Shown one piece after another: positions 38,951 through 48,686 of a stretch of 64,000 nucleotides of DNA; the stretch's first letter is position 1, and the number at the start of each line of letters is the position of its first letter. The notes beneath the pieces were generated by a model. It was given only the letters and a program-made list of their open reading frames with translations. It searched no databases and was not told where the DNA came from. The stretch covers positions 33,925-97,924 of the forward strand of contig QCLN01000003.1 of assembly GCA_003214525.1 (NCBI GenBank). The letters are read 5' to 3'. A program made the position numbers and the translations under genes. The stretch comes from Pelagibacteraceae bacterium AG-414-M23 (GTDB taxonomy: Bacteria; Pseudomonadota; Alphaproteobacteria; Pelagibacterales; Pelagibacteraceae).

Positions 38951-40537
38951 ATGAGCGATAAAAATAAAGTATTTATATTTGATACAACGATGCGAGATGG
39001 AGAGCAGTCTCCGGGTGCATCTATGAGTTTGGAAGAGAAGATCCAAATCGCAAGAGTATTTGATGAACTAGGTGTTGACATAATTGAAGCTGGCTTTCCA
39101 ATTGCATCTCCTGGAGATTTTGAAGCTGTAACTGAAGTTAGTAAAGTTTTAAAAAATTCTATTCCTGCTGGTCTAGCAAGACATTCAAAAAAAGATATTG
39201 ATAGATGTTATGAAGCATTAAAACACGCGCCAAGATTTAGAATTCATACTTTTATTTCTACAAGTCCACTTCATATGAAACATAAGCTAAACAAAACCCC
39301 AGAACAAGTTTATGAGTCAATTAAAGAGCATGTAACTCATGCAAGAAAATACACAGATGATGTAGAGTGGTCTTGTGAAGATGGAACAAGAACAGATATG
39401 GATTATATGTGTAAGACTGTTGAGCTCGCAATTAAATGCGGAGCTAAAACAGTAAACATTCCTGATACAGTTGGATATACAGTTCCATCAGAGTTTACAC
39501 AAATTATACAAACTTTATTAAATAAGGTTCCAAACATTGACAAGGCTATACTTTCTACTCACTGTCACAATGACCTAGGATTAGCTGTTGCAAATTCATT
39601 AGCAGGTGTCCAAGCAGGAGCAAGACAAATTGAATGTACTATTAATGGAATAGGTGAAAGAGCTGGAAACGCCGCACTTGAAGAAGTTGTAATGGCAATG
39701 AAAACTAGACCTGACCTTATGCCTTACGAAACAGGAATAAATACAAAACTTTTAAGCAAAGCATCAAAAATTGTTTCAAACGCAACCGGCTTTCCTGTTC
39801 AATATAATAAAGCTATTGTTGGAAAAAACGCTTTTGCACATGAATCTGGAATTCACCAAGATGGAATGCTTAAAAATAGACAAACCTATGAGATTATGAC
39901 TCCTGAAAGCGTAGGAGTTAAACAAACATCGCTAGTGATGGGCAAACACTCAGGAAGGCATGCATTTAAAGATAAGCTAACAAGCTTAGGTTATGTTGAT
40001 GTTACCGACGATATTGTTGAAAATGCATTTGGTAAATTTAAAATTTTGGCTGATAAGAAAAAACATGTTTATGATGAAGATATCATTGCTTTAGTTGATG
40101 ATAGCTTAATTATTGATAACAAAGTAAACGCAATAAATTTAAAATCTTTAAAAGTGTTTGCTGGAACAGGGGAACCACAAAAAGCAGATATGACATTAGA
40201 TGTATTCGGCGAAGTTAAAAGTGCATCAGAAACCGGAGATGGTCCAGTAGATGCTATATTTAAATGCATTAAAACACTATATCCTCACAATATAAATTTA
40301 CAGTTATACCAAGTTCATGCTGTAACAGAAGGAACTGATGCTCAAGCAACAGTAAGTGTCCGAATTGAAGAAAATGGAAAAACGACCGTTGGTCAAGCAG
40401 CAGATACTGATACTTTAGTTGCTTCAGCAAATGCTTACATTAATGCTTTAAATAAAATGATTATTAAAAGAGAAAAAACAGCTCCAGACAACACTCAAGT
40501 CTCTGGAGTATATGATAACAAAGTGAGAGGAATATAA
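38951..40537 (+). CDS. leuA: 2-isopropylmalate synthase LeuA
   Basis: Condenses 2-ketoisovalerate with acetyl-CoA, the first leucine step. The TIM barrel starts with F-D-T-T-M-R-D-G-E-Q-S-P-G. It has S-T-H-C-H-N-D-L-G-L-A-V-A-N with the metal ligands, and G-I-G-E-R-A-G-N-A. The C-terminal regulatory domain (about residues 390-510) is present, so leucine feedback is expected. ATG 38951 is chosen because the conserved sequence begins there; ATG 38933 (six residues longer) is the main alternative. Length 528 aa. Confidence 0.95.
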   Translation: MSDKNKVFIFDTTMRDGEQSPGASMSLEEKIQIARVFDELGVDIIEAGFPIASPGDFEAVTEVSKVLKNSIPAGLARHSKKDIDRCYEALKHAPRFRIHTFISTSPLHMKHKLNKTPEQVYESIKEHVTHARKYTDDVEWSCEDGTRTDMDYMCKTVELAIKCGAKTVNIPDTVGYTVPSEFTQIIQTLLNKVPNIDKAILSTHCHNDLGLAVANSLAGVQAGARQIECTINGIGERAGNAALEEVVMAMKTRPDLMPYETGINTKLLSKASKIVSNATGFPVQYNKAIVGKNAFAHESGIHQDGMLKNRQTYEIMTPESVGVKQTSLVMGKHSGRHAFKDKLTSLGYVDVTDDIVENAFGKFKILADKKKHVYDEDIIALVDDSLIIDNKVNAINLKSLKVFAGTGEPQKADMTLDVFGEVKSASETGDGPVDAIFKCIKTLYPHNINLQLYQVHAVTEGTDAQATVSVRIEENGKTTVGQAADTDTLVASANAYINALNKMIIKREKTAPDNTQVSGVYDNKVRGI

Positions 40538-40538
40538 T

Positions 40539-41573
40539 ATGGGAATGCTTGATAAAATTACAGGAATATGGTCTCAGGACATGGCAATAGACCTTGGTAC
40601 AGCTAATACACTTGTGGTATTAAAAACTAAAGGTGTGGTTTTAAATGAACCTTCAGTAGTTGCTGTTGCTGACAACAAAGGAAAAAAAACAGTTTTAGCT
40701 GTAGGAGATGAAGCAAAAACAATGCTCGGAAGAACACCTGGAAATATTCAGGCTATTAGACCATTAAGAGACGGAGTAATTGCAGACTTCATAGTTACTG
40801 AGGAAATGATTAAACACTTTATTAAAAAAGTGCACAAAGGAAGCACTTTTGCAAATCCAAGAATATTAATTTGTGTTCCAACAGGATCTACACCCGTTGA
40901 AAGAAAAGCAATTCAAGACAGTGCGCTTGCGGCTGGTGCAAGAAAAGTACAATTGATTGAAGAACCAATTGCTGCAGCTATTGGAGCAGGTCTTCCAATA
41001 TCAGAAGCCACAGGTTCAATGGTAATTGATATAGGGGGTGGAACAACTGAAATAGCAGTTATGTCTTTAGGAGGTGTTGTTTATTCTAGATCACTAAGAA
41101 TAGCAGGTGATGCTATGGATGTTGCCTTACAGAATTATATGAGAGAAGAATATAATCTCTTAATAGGGGACAGTACTGCCGAAAAGATTAAAAAAGAAGT
41201 TGGAACAGCCATACCAACAAATAGTAATAAGTATCCAGTAAAAGGAAGAGATATAAGATCTGGTACACCAAAAGAAATTAATGTAACCGAGGAAGATACA
41301 GCAGCGGCTTTAAATCCAATTCTTAAAGAAATGATTGGTGGAATTAAAATGGCATTAGAAAATACACCACCAGAGCTTTCGGCTGATTTAGTTGATATGG
41401 GATTAACACTAACTGGAGGTGGCGCTCTGTTAAAAAATATTGATAAAAGATTTTCTAAAGAAACTGGACTGCCCGTTCATATTGCTGAAGATCCTTTAGC
41501 GTGTGTTGCAATTGGAACAGGAAAAGCTTTAGATCAAGAGGAAACTTTTTCTTCAATGCTTACAGAGTATTAA
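40539..41573 (+). CDS. mreB: Rod-shape actin homologue MreB
   Basis: Membrane-associated actin-like filament that positions the elongation machinery. The phosphate-1 loop is D-L-G-T-A-N-T-L-V near residue 18. E-E-P-I-A-A-A-I-G-A-G and D-I-G-G-G-T-T-E-I-A form the nucleotide pocket, and L-T-G-G-G-A-L-L is the adenosine motif. The length of 344 aa is typical. It begins 1 base after leuA and heads mreB-mreC-mreD-mrdA-rodA. The set fits the curved-rod shape known for SAR11. Confidence 0.97.
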   Translation: MGMLDKITGIWSQDMAIDLGTANTLVVLKTKGVVLNEPSVVAVADNKGKKTVLAVGDEAKTMLGRTPGNIQAIRPLRDGVIADFIVTEEMIKHFIKKVHKGSTFANPRILICVPTGSTPVERKAIQDSALAAGARKVQLIEEPIAAAIGAGLPISEATGSMVIDIGGGTTEIAVMSLGGVVYSRSLRIAGDAMDVALQNYMREEYNLLIGDSTAEKIKKEVGTAIPTNSNKYPVKGRDIRSGTPKEINVTEEDTAAALNPILKEMIGGIKMALENTPPELSADLVDMGLTLTGGGALLKNIDKRFSKETGLPVHIAEDPLACVAIGTGKALDQEETFSSMLTEY

Positions 41574-41578
41574 GATAA

Positions 41579-42421
41579 ATGGCCTCAGGCAGAGATGATT
41601 TTATTATTGCCGTTAGATCTGCCTTTTTAAAAAAAAGTAACAAACAACAATTTTCTTTACTTGCTCTAATTTTATTTTCAATATTCTTAATTTTTTTATC
41701 TAATTTAAATTTTATTGGAATTAATTATATAAAAATTGGTGTTAATGAAACAGTATACAGACTGTCAGCTTTAGTTAGCTATCCAGAAAAAAAAATAAAT
41801 AAGTCAATTATATTCTTATCAGAATACCTTAATGTTTATAAAGAAAATAAAATATTGAAAGATCAAATTGATAAATTAAATACTAAAAAATTAAATTATA
41901 TATTTCTTGAAAATGAAAATAAAAAATTAAAGGAAATTGTAGGGGAAAACACCAATAGCTCAGAGGGAATTATATCAAAAGTTTTAATTGATAAAGATGG
42001 AAAATTTTTAAAATCAATTATTTTAAATAAAGGTAGCAAAGATGGAATAAAAAAAGGCATGGTTGTTTTAGAAAAAAATTACCTTGTAGGTCAGGTAATC
42101 GAAGTAAATTTTACAACATCGAGAGCAATTTTAATCTCAGATTTAAATAGTAATATTCCAGTTGTTATAGAGCCAGGCAGTTTTCAGTCAATTCTAAGTG
42201 GCACAGGTAAAAATTATGGAAAAATAAAATATTCAAAAAATAAATTATTATTAAATGAAGATACCATTGTTTATACTTCTGGGTCTGGAGGAAATTTTAG
42301 ATCAGGTTTACCAGTTGGAAAGATTAATAATGGCATTGAAGAACTTGCGGTAGAATTTTTTTCTGATCTATCACAATTATCGTATGTAAAAATTCAATCA
42401 ATTGAAGAAAAAATGGACTGA
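41579..42421 (+). CDS. mreC: Rod-shape protein MreC
   Basis: Periplasmic scaffold linking MreB filaments to PBP2. One transmembrane helix (about residues 24-45) is followed by a coiled coil rich in Lys, Glu and Leu (about 75-115). Then comes the beta-rich MreC domain, with G-I-I-S-K-V-L-I-D-K, L-N-K-G-S-K-D-G-I-K-K-G-M-V-V and a G-L-P-V-G-K-I end. The length of 280 aa is normal. mreD begins 1 base after the stop. Confidence 0.93.
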   Translation: MASGRDDFIIAVRSAFLKKSNKQQFSLLALILFSIFLIFLSNLNFIGINYIKIGVNETVYRLSALVSYPEKKINKSIIFLSEYLNVYKENKILKDQIDKLNTKKLNYIFLENENKKLKEIVGENTNSSEGIISKVLIDKDGKFLKSIILNKGSKDGIKKGMVVLEKNYLVGQVIEVNFTTSRAILISDLNSNIPVVIEPGSFQSILSGTGKNYGKIKYSKNKLLLNEDTIVYTSGSGGNFRSGLPVGKINNGIEELAVEFFSDLSQLSYVKIQSIEEKMD

Positions 42422-42422
42422 G

Positions 42423-42926
42423 ATGGCTGTTGAAAAAAAAATAAATTTAAAAAGTAAATTTTTAAGATATCTGCCATTAATTTTACTGTATTTTTCAGTT
42501 TTAAATGAATTTGACATTGATGTTGCTAATTTAAATTTTTTATCATTTAATTTACCATTTATTATTATTTTTTATTGGAGTTTAAAAGATCCAGATCATA
42601 TTGGCACTGGATTAATTTTTATTTCGGGCATTTGTAATGACGTAACATTGGGTTATCCAATAGGATTAAGCTCATTTATTTACTTATCAATAGTCGTATT
42701 TGCCAGATATTTAAGAAATATAACCTTAAGGCCTAATATCTATAAAGATTCAATTGTATTTTTAATTGCTATATTATTTGCAAATTCAGTAAATGCATCA
42801 ATACTAAGTTTTATATTTTCAATAGAAATTATTTTTTTTGAAATATTAGTGAATATAACAATTACATTTTTTTTGTATTTTTTATTTGCAAGAATGTTTA
42901 AATATTTAACACCTGTGAGTTATTAA
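42423..42926 (+). CDS. mreD: Rod-shape protein MreD
   Basis: 167 aa, almost entirely hydrophobic, with about five transmembrane helices. The P-I-G-L-S-S-F-I-Y-L loop and the D-P-D-H-I-G-T-G segment resemble alphaproteobacterial MreD. Sequence identity is weak by eye, but the position between mreC and mrdA is decisive. ATG 42423 is preferred to the in-frame TTG at 42402, which would overlap mreC by 20 bases. Confidence 0.9.
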   Translation: MAVEKKINLKSKFLRYLPLILLYFSVLNEFDIDVANLNFLSFNLPFIIIFYWSLKDPDHIGTGLIFISGICNDVTLGYPIGLSSFIYLSIVVFARYLRNITLRPNIYKDSIVFLIAILFANSVNASILSFIFSIEIIFFEILVNITITFFLYFLFARMFKYLTPVSY

Positions 42927-42927
42927 A

Positions 42928-44901
42928 ATGCTTAGTGAAGGAATTGGATCAAATATCAAGAAATCAAATTTGATTACTAGAAGAATGTTTATTGCTTCGA
43001 CAGCAAAAGCAGTTGTTTTTTTTGGTATAATAAGTCGTTTATTTTATTTACAGGTAGAGAAAAATAAAAAATACTTAACTCTTTCAGACAAAAACAGAAT
43101 AAGAGAAAATAGACTCCACCCAACAAGAGGAGAATTTAAAGATTATTTTGATAATATTATTGCGGGTAATTTAGATGTATATGAACTTCATGTAATACCA
43201 GAGCAAGTTGAAGATTTTAGAGTACTAATTACACGAGTTAAACAAATATTAGATCTTACAGATAAAGATATTGATAATGTTTATAAAGTAAAAAATAAAC
43301 AAAAGCCTTGGGAAACTATTATTATTTCAGATAATTTGACTTGGGATGAATTTACTAAGATTAATTATTATTTATATGATTTGCCAGGTTTGAAACCAGT
43401 TATTACTGTTGGAAGAAATTATCCATACAAAGAGGTATATACACATATATTAGGATATGTGTCGGAAGTAAGTAAAGATGATTTACAAAAAAACGAAACT
43501 ATAAAAAAAAGAAATGTACCTGGCTTAAGAGTAGGAAAAACAGGTTTAGAAAAAATGCTAGAAAATGAAATAATTGGTACTAATTCTGTTCAAAGATTTG
43601 AAGTAAACGCTTATGGTAAAAGAATTAATCAAATAGATTACGAAAATGGACAACAAGGGAAAACAATAAAATTAACAATCGATAGCGAAGTACAAATTTT
43701 TACAAAAGAACTATTAAAAGATAAAGCAGGCTCAATATCTGTAATGGATATTTACACGGGAGATATTATTGCAATGAATTCATCTCCTTCATTTGATCCA
43801 AATTTATTTTTATATGGTATAAGTCCTGAAATATGGAAAAAAATTAAGAATGACCCTTTAAAGCCTTTGTTAAACAAAACAGTGTCAGGATTATATTCTC
43901 CCGGCTCAACTATAAAGCCGATAGTTGCATTATCAGCATTAGAAAATGACGTCATAACTACTAACTTTAAAGTAAATTGTAGAGGGCACAAAAATCCTCT
44001 CGAAATGCATGGTGGCAAATATCACTGCTGGAAAAAAGAAGGACATGGATACATGAATCTTAAAAACGCAATAAAACAGTCTTGTGATACATATTTTTAT
44101 GAAGCAGCAAGATTATTAGGAGTCGACAGGTTAAATTTGACAGCAAAAAAATTTGGTTTAGGCGAAGTAGTATTAGGTAATTATTTTAATGAAAAAAAAG
44201 GGTTAGTACCCTCTACGAAATGGAAAAAAAAAGTAATTGGACAAAATTGGTATTTAGGAGAAACTTTAATTAATGGCATAGGACAGGGGTATATTCAAAC
44301 AACACCTCTACAATTGTGCTTGATGACAGCGCAACTTGCAAATGGTGGACATAAAATATATCCAAAAATAATTTTTGATAAAAAAAGTGAATCCGTGGAA
44401 AGCATAATGGATAAAATGAAGCTTTCAGAACAAGCCAATAAAGATGAAACTAACTTTATAGAGAGAACTGAAAAAGAATTCGATTCTAATAAAAAAACAT
44501 ATCCAACACTCTACAGAAATAAGGAAAATGTAAAATTTGTTTTAGATGCAATGTTTAGGTCAACCAATGAAGTGTATGGCACATCGTATTCATCGAGAAT
44601 AGAAGATCCAAAATACCAATTTGCTGGAAAAACTGGAACAGCGCAAGTTAAAAGAATTACAGAGAAAGAAAGAGAGCTAGATTTAAAGACTAGTCAAATT
44701 CCTTACAAGCAAAGAGATCATGCTTGGTATATTGCATTTGGTCCATATAATAACCCGAGGTATGCAGTTAGTATTTTGGTTGAGCATGGCGGATCTGGAA
44801 GTAGTGCTGCAGCACCTATGGCAAAAAAATTATTTAAAATTATAATTGATAGGCACGAAGAAAGAGAAAAAATAAATAATAAAAATTCAACAAATATATA
44901 A
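42928..44901 (+). CDS. mrdA: Penicillin-binding protein 2 (MrdA), elongation transpeptidase
   Basis: Cross-links peptidoglycan during side-wall growth with RodA. An N-terminal transmembrane helix (about residues 25-45) leads to the pedestal domain with H-P-T-R-G-E. The transpeptidase domain has S-P-G-S-T-I-K-P with the nucleophile Ser and Lys (S-T-I-K), S-C-D-T-Y-F-Y as the SxD motif, and K-T-G-T-A-Q. The length of 657 aa is normal. The rodA ATG overlaps its TAA by one base. Confidence 0.96.
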   Translation: MLSEGIGSNIKKSNLITRRMFIASTAKAVVFFGIISRLFYLQVEKNKKYLTLSDKNRIRENRLHPTRGEFKDYFDNIIAGNLDVYELHVIPEQVEDFRVLITRVKQILDLTDKDIDNVYKVKNKQKPWETIIISDNLTWDEFTKINYYLYDLPGLKPVITVGRNYPYKEVYTHILGYVSEVSKDDLQKNETIKKRNVPGLRVGKTGLEKMLENEIIGTNSVQRFEVNAYGKRINQIDYENGQQGKTIKLTIDSEVQIFTKELLKDKAGSISVMDIYTGDIIAMNSSPSFDPNLFLYGISPEIWKKIKNDPLKPLLNKTVSGLYSPGSTIKPIVALSALENDVITTNFKVNCRGHKNPLEMHGGKYHCWKKEGHGYMNLKNAIKQSCDTYFYEAARLLGVDRLNLTAKKFGLGEVVLGNYFNEKKGLVPSTKWKKKVIGQNWYLGETLINGIGQGYIQTTPLQLCLMTAQLANGGHKIYPKIIFDKKSESVESIMDKMKLSEQANKDETNFIERTEKEFDSNKKTYPTLYRNKENVKFVLDAMFRSTNEVYGTSYSSRIEDPKYQFAGKTGTAQVKRITEKERELDLKTSQIPYKQRDHAWYIAFGPYNNPRYAVSILVEHGGSGSSAAAPMAKKLFKIIIDRHEEREKINNKNSTNI

Positions 44902-46025
44902 TGTATTTAAATACTTCACTATCAGAACAAACCACTTTCTTTCAAAAGTTAAGATCATTTGATTTTATTTTGTTATTTTGTGTATTGGTTTTAGGAATTC
45001 TAAGTTCACTTGCCATGTATTCCACAGATGGTGGCGAACTACTATATCATTCAAAAAGCCATATCATTAGATTTGCAATTTTTTTTATAATGATGATTGT
45101 TATTTCATTTATAAATATTAAAACATGGCATGCCATTGGATATATTTTTTACTTTTTAGTTTTAGGGCTTTTGATCTGGGCATCTTTATTTGGAATAACA
45201 GCCCAAGGCTCACAAAGATGGATTGATTTATATTTTTTAAACCTTCAACCATCAGAATTGATGAAAATAGCAATAATAGTATGTTTTGCTAAATATTATC
45301 ACAGAGTTCAAATTGGAAATGTAAATAAAGCTAAAAATATCATAATTCCAATTTTGATTTTGCTTATTCCTACAGCTTTAGTTATTTCTCAACCAGATTT
45401 AGGAACTTCTATTTTAATTGGTTTAAGTGGCATTATTGTTCTTTGGTTAGCAGGAGTGAATGTAAAATATTTTTTTTATTCTACTTTAGCTTTTATTATT
45501 TCAGCACCATTTGTAATTTCTATTTTAAAACCATATCAAAAAATGAGAATACTTACCTTTTTCGATCCTGACAAAGATCCACTAGGTGCAGGTTATCAAA
45601 TTATACAATCTAAAATTGCTGTTGGATCTGGTGGCATCACAGGAAAAGGTTTCTTAAAAGGAACACAGGGATATTTAGAATTTTTACCAGAAAAACATAC
45701 AGATTTTATATTTACATTATATTCTGAAGAGTTTGGTTTTATAGGCTCACTGTTCTTACTTTTAATATATGCAATTTTAATTTTTAGAATTTTAAGAATA
45801 GGCGCATTATCCAGAAGTTTTTTTGGGAAGCTTTTTTGTTATGGTTTTGGTTCTGCGATATTTGTTTATATTACTGTGAATATGTCAATGGTCTTAGGTT
45901 TGTTGCCTATAGTTGGATCTCCTCTTCCTATAATGTCTTATGGAGGATCATCAATGTTAGCTACAATGCTTGGACTAAGTATAGTTATGAGCAGTAAAAT
46001 TTATAACAAGCAACAAATAGCCTAA
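44901..46025 (+). CDS. rodA: Peptidoglycan glycosyltransferase RodA (SEDS family)
   Basis: Polymerises lipid II in the elongation complex. It has about ten hydrophobic helices. SEDS signatures are visible: G-S-Q-R-W-I-D-L, L-Q-P-S-E-L-M-K, Q-P-D-L-G-T-S, the large loop with D-P-L-G-A-G-Y-Q and S-K-I-A-V-G-S-G, H-T-D-F-I-F, and P-L-P-x-M-S-Y-G-G-S-S. The length of 374 aa is typical. It is the last gene of the rod-shape run; the pilus region begins about 100 bases later. Confidence 0.96.
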   Translation: MYLNTSLSEQTTFFQKLRSFDFILLFCVLVLGILSSLAMYSTDGGELLYHSKSHIIRFAIFFIMMIVISFINIKTWHAIGYIFYFLVLGLLIWASLFGITAQGSQRWIDLYFLNLQPSELMKIAIIVCFAKYYHRVQIGNVNKAKNIIIPILILLIPTALVISQPDLGTSILIGLSGIIVLWLAGVNVKYFFYSTLAFIISAPFVISILKPYQKMRILTFFDPDKDPLGAGYQIIQSKIAVGSGGITGKGFLKGTQGYLEFLPEKHTDFIFTLYSEEFGFIGSLFLLLIYAILIFRILRIGALSRSFFGKLFCYGFGSAIFVYITVNMSMVLGLLPIVGSPLPIMSYGGSSMLATMLGLSIVMSSKIYNKQQIA

Positions 46026-46122
46026 TATCCTTTAAAATTAATGAATTTACTGTCTATTTTGAGCGATATATGGCGTTTCATCTTTTTTAATTAACGTTTA
46101 TTATTGTATAAATAAATATCTT

Positions 46123-47136
46123 ATGTTTGAAAAATTAGAAGAACTCGCAAAAAATAATAAAAAAATTTCAGATTTCCATATTAGATCTGGATCGCCTCTT
46201 GCATATAGACAAACAGGTGAAATTATAATGGTAAAAGAAGTAGTGGTAAAAGCTCAAGATCTTATAGATTTAATGACTACAAATTGTAATGAGCATGAGA
46301 CAAAGAAATTTCAAGATACACACGAACTTGACTCAGCTGTCACTATTAGCGGATTAAGATTTAGAGCAAATTTTTATAAAACATTAAATGGACCAGCGGC
46401 AGTATTAAGAAGAGTAGAAAGTAAAATTCCAGAGATGGGACAGTTTGATCTACCTGATGTTCTTTATGATATTATTGATATGCACAAAGGTCTAGTTTTG
46501 GTTACAGGCCCAACAGGGTCAGGAAAATCAACTACACTTGCAGCAATAGTAAATGAGATAAATAAAACAAGAACAGCAAATATTATTACAGTTGAGGATC
46601 CCGTTGAATTTATTCACACTGATGCAAAAAGCATTGTTTCACACAGAGAAGTAGGAAAACAAACACAAACTTTTGCTACCGCATTAAAAGCAGCTTTAAG
46701 AGAAGATCCTGATGTTATTTTGGTAGGGGAGATGAGAGATTTAGAAACTGTAAGTTTAGCTTTAACAGCAGCAGAAACTGGTCACTTAGTATTTGGAACG
46801 CTACATACAAGTGGAGCGCCTAACACTATTAATAGAATTATTGATGTATTCCCTCCAGAACAACAAGCGCAAATTCGTGCACAATTATCAACATCATTAA
46901 AAATGGTTGTTACACAAAGATTGTTAAAAACAAAAGATGGACAAGGCCGTGTTGGTGCTTTTGAAGTAATGAAGTGTACCGCTCCAATTCAAAACTTAAT
47001 TAGAGAAGCAAAAATTCATCAAATTCCAAGCATCATGCAGACAGCGGTTAAAGATGGAATGATAACAATGTCAAAATCGCTAGAAAACCTTGCGCAAGCT
47101 GGAAAGATTGATGCCAATGCAGCAAAAGAACATTAA
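46123..47136 (+). CDS. pilT: Type IV pilus retraction ATPase PilT
   Basis: Hexameric ATPase that powers pilus retraction. An N-terminal PAS-like domain is followed by Walker A G-P-T-G-S-G-K-S-T-T near residues 129-138, the Asp box with V-E-D-P-V-E-F, Walker B D-V-I-L-V-G-E-M-R-D, and the His box G-H-L-V-F-G-T-L-H-T. The retraction-specific A-I-R-x-x-x-Q-like C-terminal region is present as L-I-R-E-A-K-I-H-Q. The length of 337 aa fits PilT. No pilB, pilC or secretin gene is in the window. A TATAAA at 46107-46112 may be its -10. Its end overlaps the first pilin gene. Confidence 0.95.
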   Translation: MFEKLEELAKNNKKISDFHIRSGSPLAYRQTGEIIMVKEVVVKAQDLIDLMTTNCNEHETKKFQDTHELDSAVTISGLRFRANFYKTLNGPAAVLRRVESKIPEMGQFDLPDVLYDIIDMHKGLVLVTGPTGSGKSTTLAAIVNEINKTRTANIITVEDPVEFIHTDAKSIVSHREVGKQTQTFATALKAALREDPDVILVGEMRDLETVSLALTAAETGHLVFGTLHTSGAPNTINRIIDVFPPEQQAQIRAQLSTSLKMVVTQRLLKTKDGQGRVGAFEVMKCTAPIQNLIREAKIHQIPSIMQTAVKDGMITMSKSLENLAQAGKIDANAAKEH

Positions 47137-47791
47137 AGCATTTACAATTATTGAGCTACTCGTTGTCGTTGCTATAATTGCAGTAATTTCTGGATTAGCA
47201 ATTCCTCAATTCGCTAATTGGACCAAAGAAAGAGCAGTAAAAAATTCAGCAGAAAGAATAAAAGATCTTGCGGTCAGTATTAATTCGCAAGTTCAAAGAG
47301 GATTGTACGGTTTTGCACAGTTTTATATACAACCGTTAGCCGATGATGGTGGCTATTCAATTCAGACTAATGGAATGTTAATGAGTAATCTTGCAACAAA
47401 TATAAGTGAAACTGATGATTGGCATAAAACGAGCGTAAGATGTAAAAATGAGGATGCATTTTGGGATCATCTCGGTGCATTAAATGATAGAGCAGAAGTA
47501 AGAAGTTTTAATATTGATAATGTGAACTTAAGCATTGGTAAAGAGAGTGGAGTTTGTTTTTCTAAAGATGGAAGTTGGTATAGTTCCTTTGGAGATTTAT
47601 TAGATGGCGAAAAAAATATAGGTGGAATTTATATATGTGGAGATACGAATGGAGAATGTCCAACAATAACAGGTACAGGTGAGAAAGCAACTTTCGATAT
47701 GGAATTTCTTTATGAATTAAGTTGGAGCAGATTTGGTAATATAAAATTAGAAAGATGGGATGATAATCGCGGAATATGGGTAGTTCAGTAA
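47117..47791 (+). CDS. Type IV minor pilin, FimU/FimT-like
   Basis: 224 aa with a class-III signal: M-Q-Q-K-N-I-K-A then F-T-I-I-E-L-L-V-V. Prepilin peptidase would cut after Ala8, where Gly is the usual residue, leaving Phe1 and the conserved Glu5. The hydrophobic helix and P-Q-F-A-N-W follow, then a polar C-terminal domain with three to four cysteines. Its place as first of four pilin-like genes before pilY1 corresponds to FimU/FimT in the Pseudomonas order. The start is ATG 47117, inside the pilT end; ATG 47111 is two residues longer. Confidence 0.82.
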   Translation: MQQKNIKAFTIIELLVVVAIIAVISGLAIPQFANWTKERAVKNSAERIKDLAVSINSQVQRGLYGFAQFYIQPLADDGGYSIQTNGMLMSNLATNISETDDWHKTSVRCKNEDAFWDHLGALNDRAEVRSFNIDNVNLSIGKESGVCFSKDGSWYSSFGDLLDGEKNIGGIYICGDTNGECPTITGTGEKATFDMEFLYELSWSRFGNIKLERWDDNRGIWVVQ

Positions 47792-47792
47792 A

Positions 47793-48686
47793 ATGAAATA
47801 TTTAAAAGAAAAAGGCATGTCCATCATCGAAGCATTGATGGCAACAGCTATAGTTGGAGTTGGATTTATTGCAGTATTTCAAATGGTAAATTTCTCTGTA
47901 AATTCAATAAATACATCAGGCGAAAGAACTAAGGCTAGTTTTTTATCAGCAATGGTAGCAGAAGGTTTTATTGGATACAGAGATTCTGTTGGAGGAGTTA
48001 GCGCAAATAACCGAGACAATATCTATTATTATGGAGGCAGGGCCCGTATTAGTGGTACAGAGGGCGTTTATAGTCTCGACGATGATCCAGTATGTATGAA
48101 ATTTTCAGAATATTACTTAGCTTTAACAAGTGGATCCAAATCTATATGTGCACCACCGGAAGACGATGAAGGATTTGAACTAGAAGGAAATGAAGCGGAT
48201 GCGGATGGTAAAATTTCCAAACCAATAGATCACGATTACAAAAAAGACAAAGTAGATTTAGATAATGTAAAGGGTATTTTAGTAAATAAATGTCCAAAAG
48301 AAAGATTTACTGAAGCGACATCTCTAAGTCCAATCCATGGAACCAATGCTCAAGTGACAGGAAACGCGCCTCAAAATAAATTAATTAAATGGATAAGAAT
48401 GTTTGCAGAAAATAGAGGAGTTAAATGTAAAAGTGATAAAGATTTTAAATCTATAGACATGTTTGAAATGTGTATTTGGAATGACAAAGAAGTTAAAGAT
48501 GATGAAGGTTTTGTTGAAAAAACAAAAGCATGTCAGATTCCAAATGCAAATATTTATGATGAATCAATGTTTGTAGGAAGAATTCAGATTAATTTAAATG
48601 ACGGAAAAAAAAGAAGATTTTTATATTTTCAATCGGATTACAAAATAATGCAAAAGGGAGGACAAGTTTATGACCCTGACCCCTAA
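47793..48686 (+). CDS. pilV: Type IV minor pilin, PilV-like
   Basis: 297 aa. The leader M-K-Y-L-K-E-K-G is followed by M-S-I-I-E-A-L-M-A-T-A-I-V-G-V-G-F, a PilV-type N-terminus with Glu5 (cut after Gly8). The remaining 260 residues are polar, with about eight cysteines and no recognised domain. The start is 1 base after the preceding stop. The end overlaps pilW by 17 bases. Confidence 0.83.
   Translation: MKYLKEKGMSIIEALMATAIVGVGFIAVFQMVNFSVNSINTSGERTKASFLSAMVAEGFIGYRDSVGGVSANNRDNIYYYGGRARISGTEGVYSLDDDPVCMKFSEYYLALTSGSKSICAPPEDDEGFELEGNEADADGKISKPIDHDYKKDKVDLDNVKGILVNKCPKERFTEATSLSPIHGTNAQVTGNAPQNKLIKWIRMFAENRGVKCKSDKDFKSIDMFEMCIWNDKEVKDDEGFVEKTKACQIPNANIYDESMFVGRIQINLNDGKKRRFLYFQSDYKIMQKGGQVYDPDP
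48656..48661 (+). promoter_or_regulatory. Shine-Dalgarno of pilW inside pilV
   Basis: GGGAGG eight bases before ATG 48670, within the end of pilV. This strong site supports the overlapping pilW start. Confidence 0.7.
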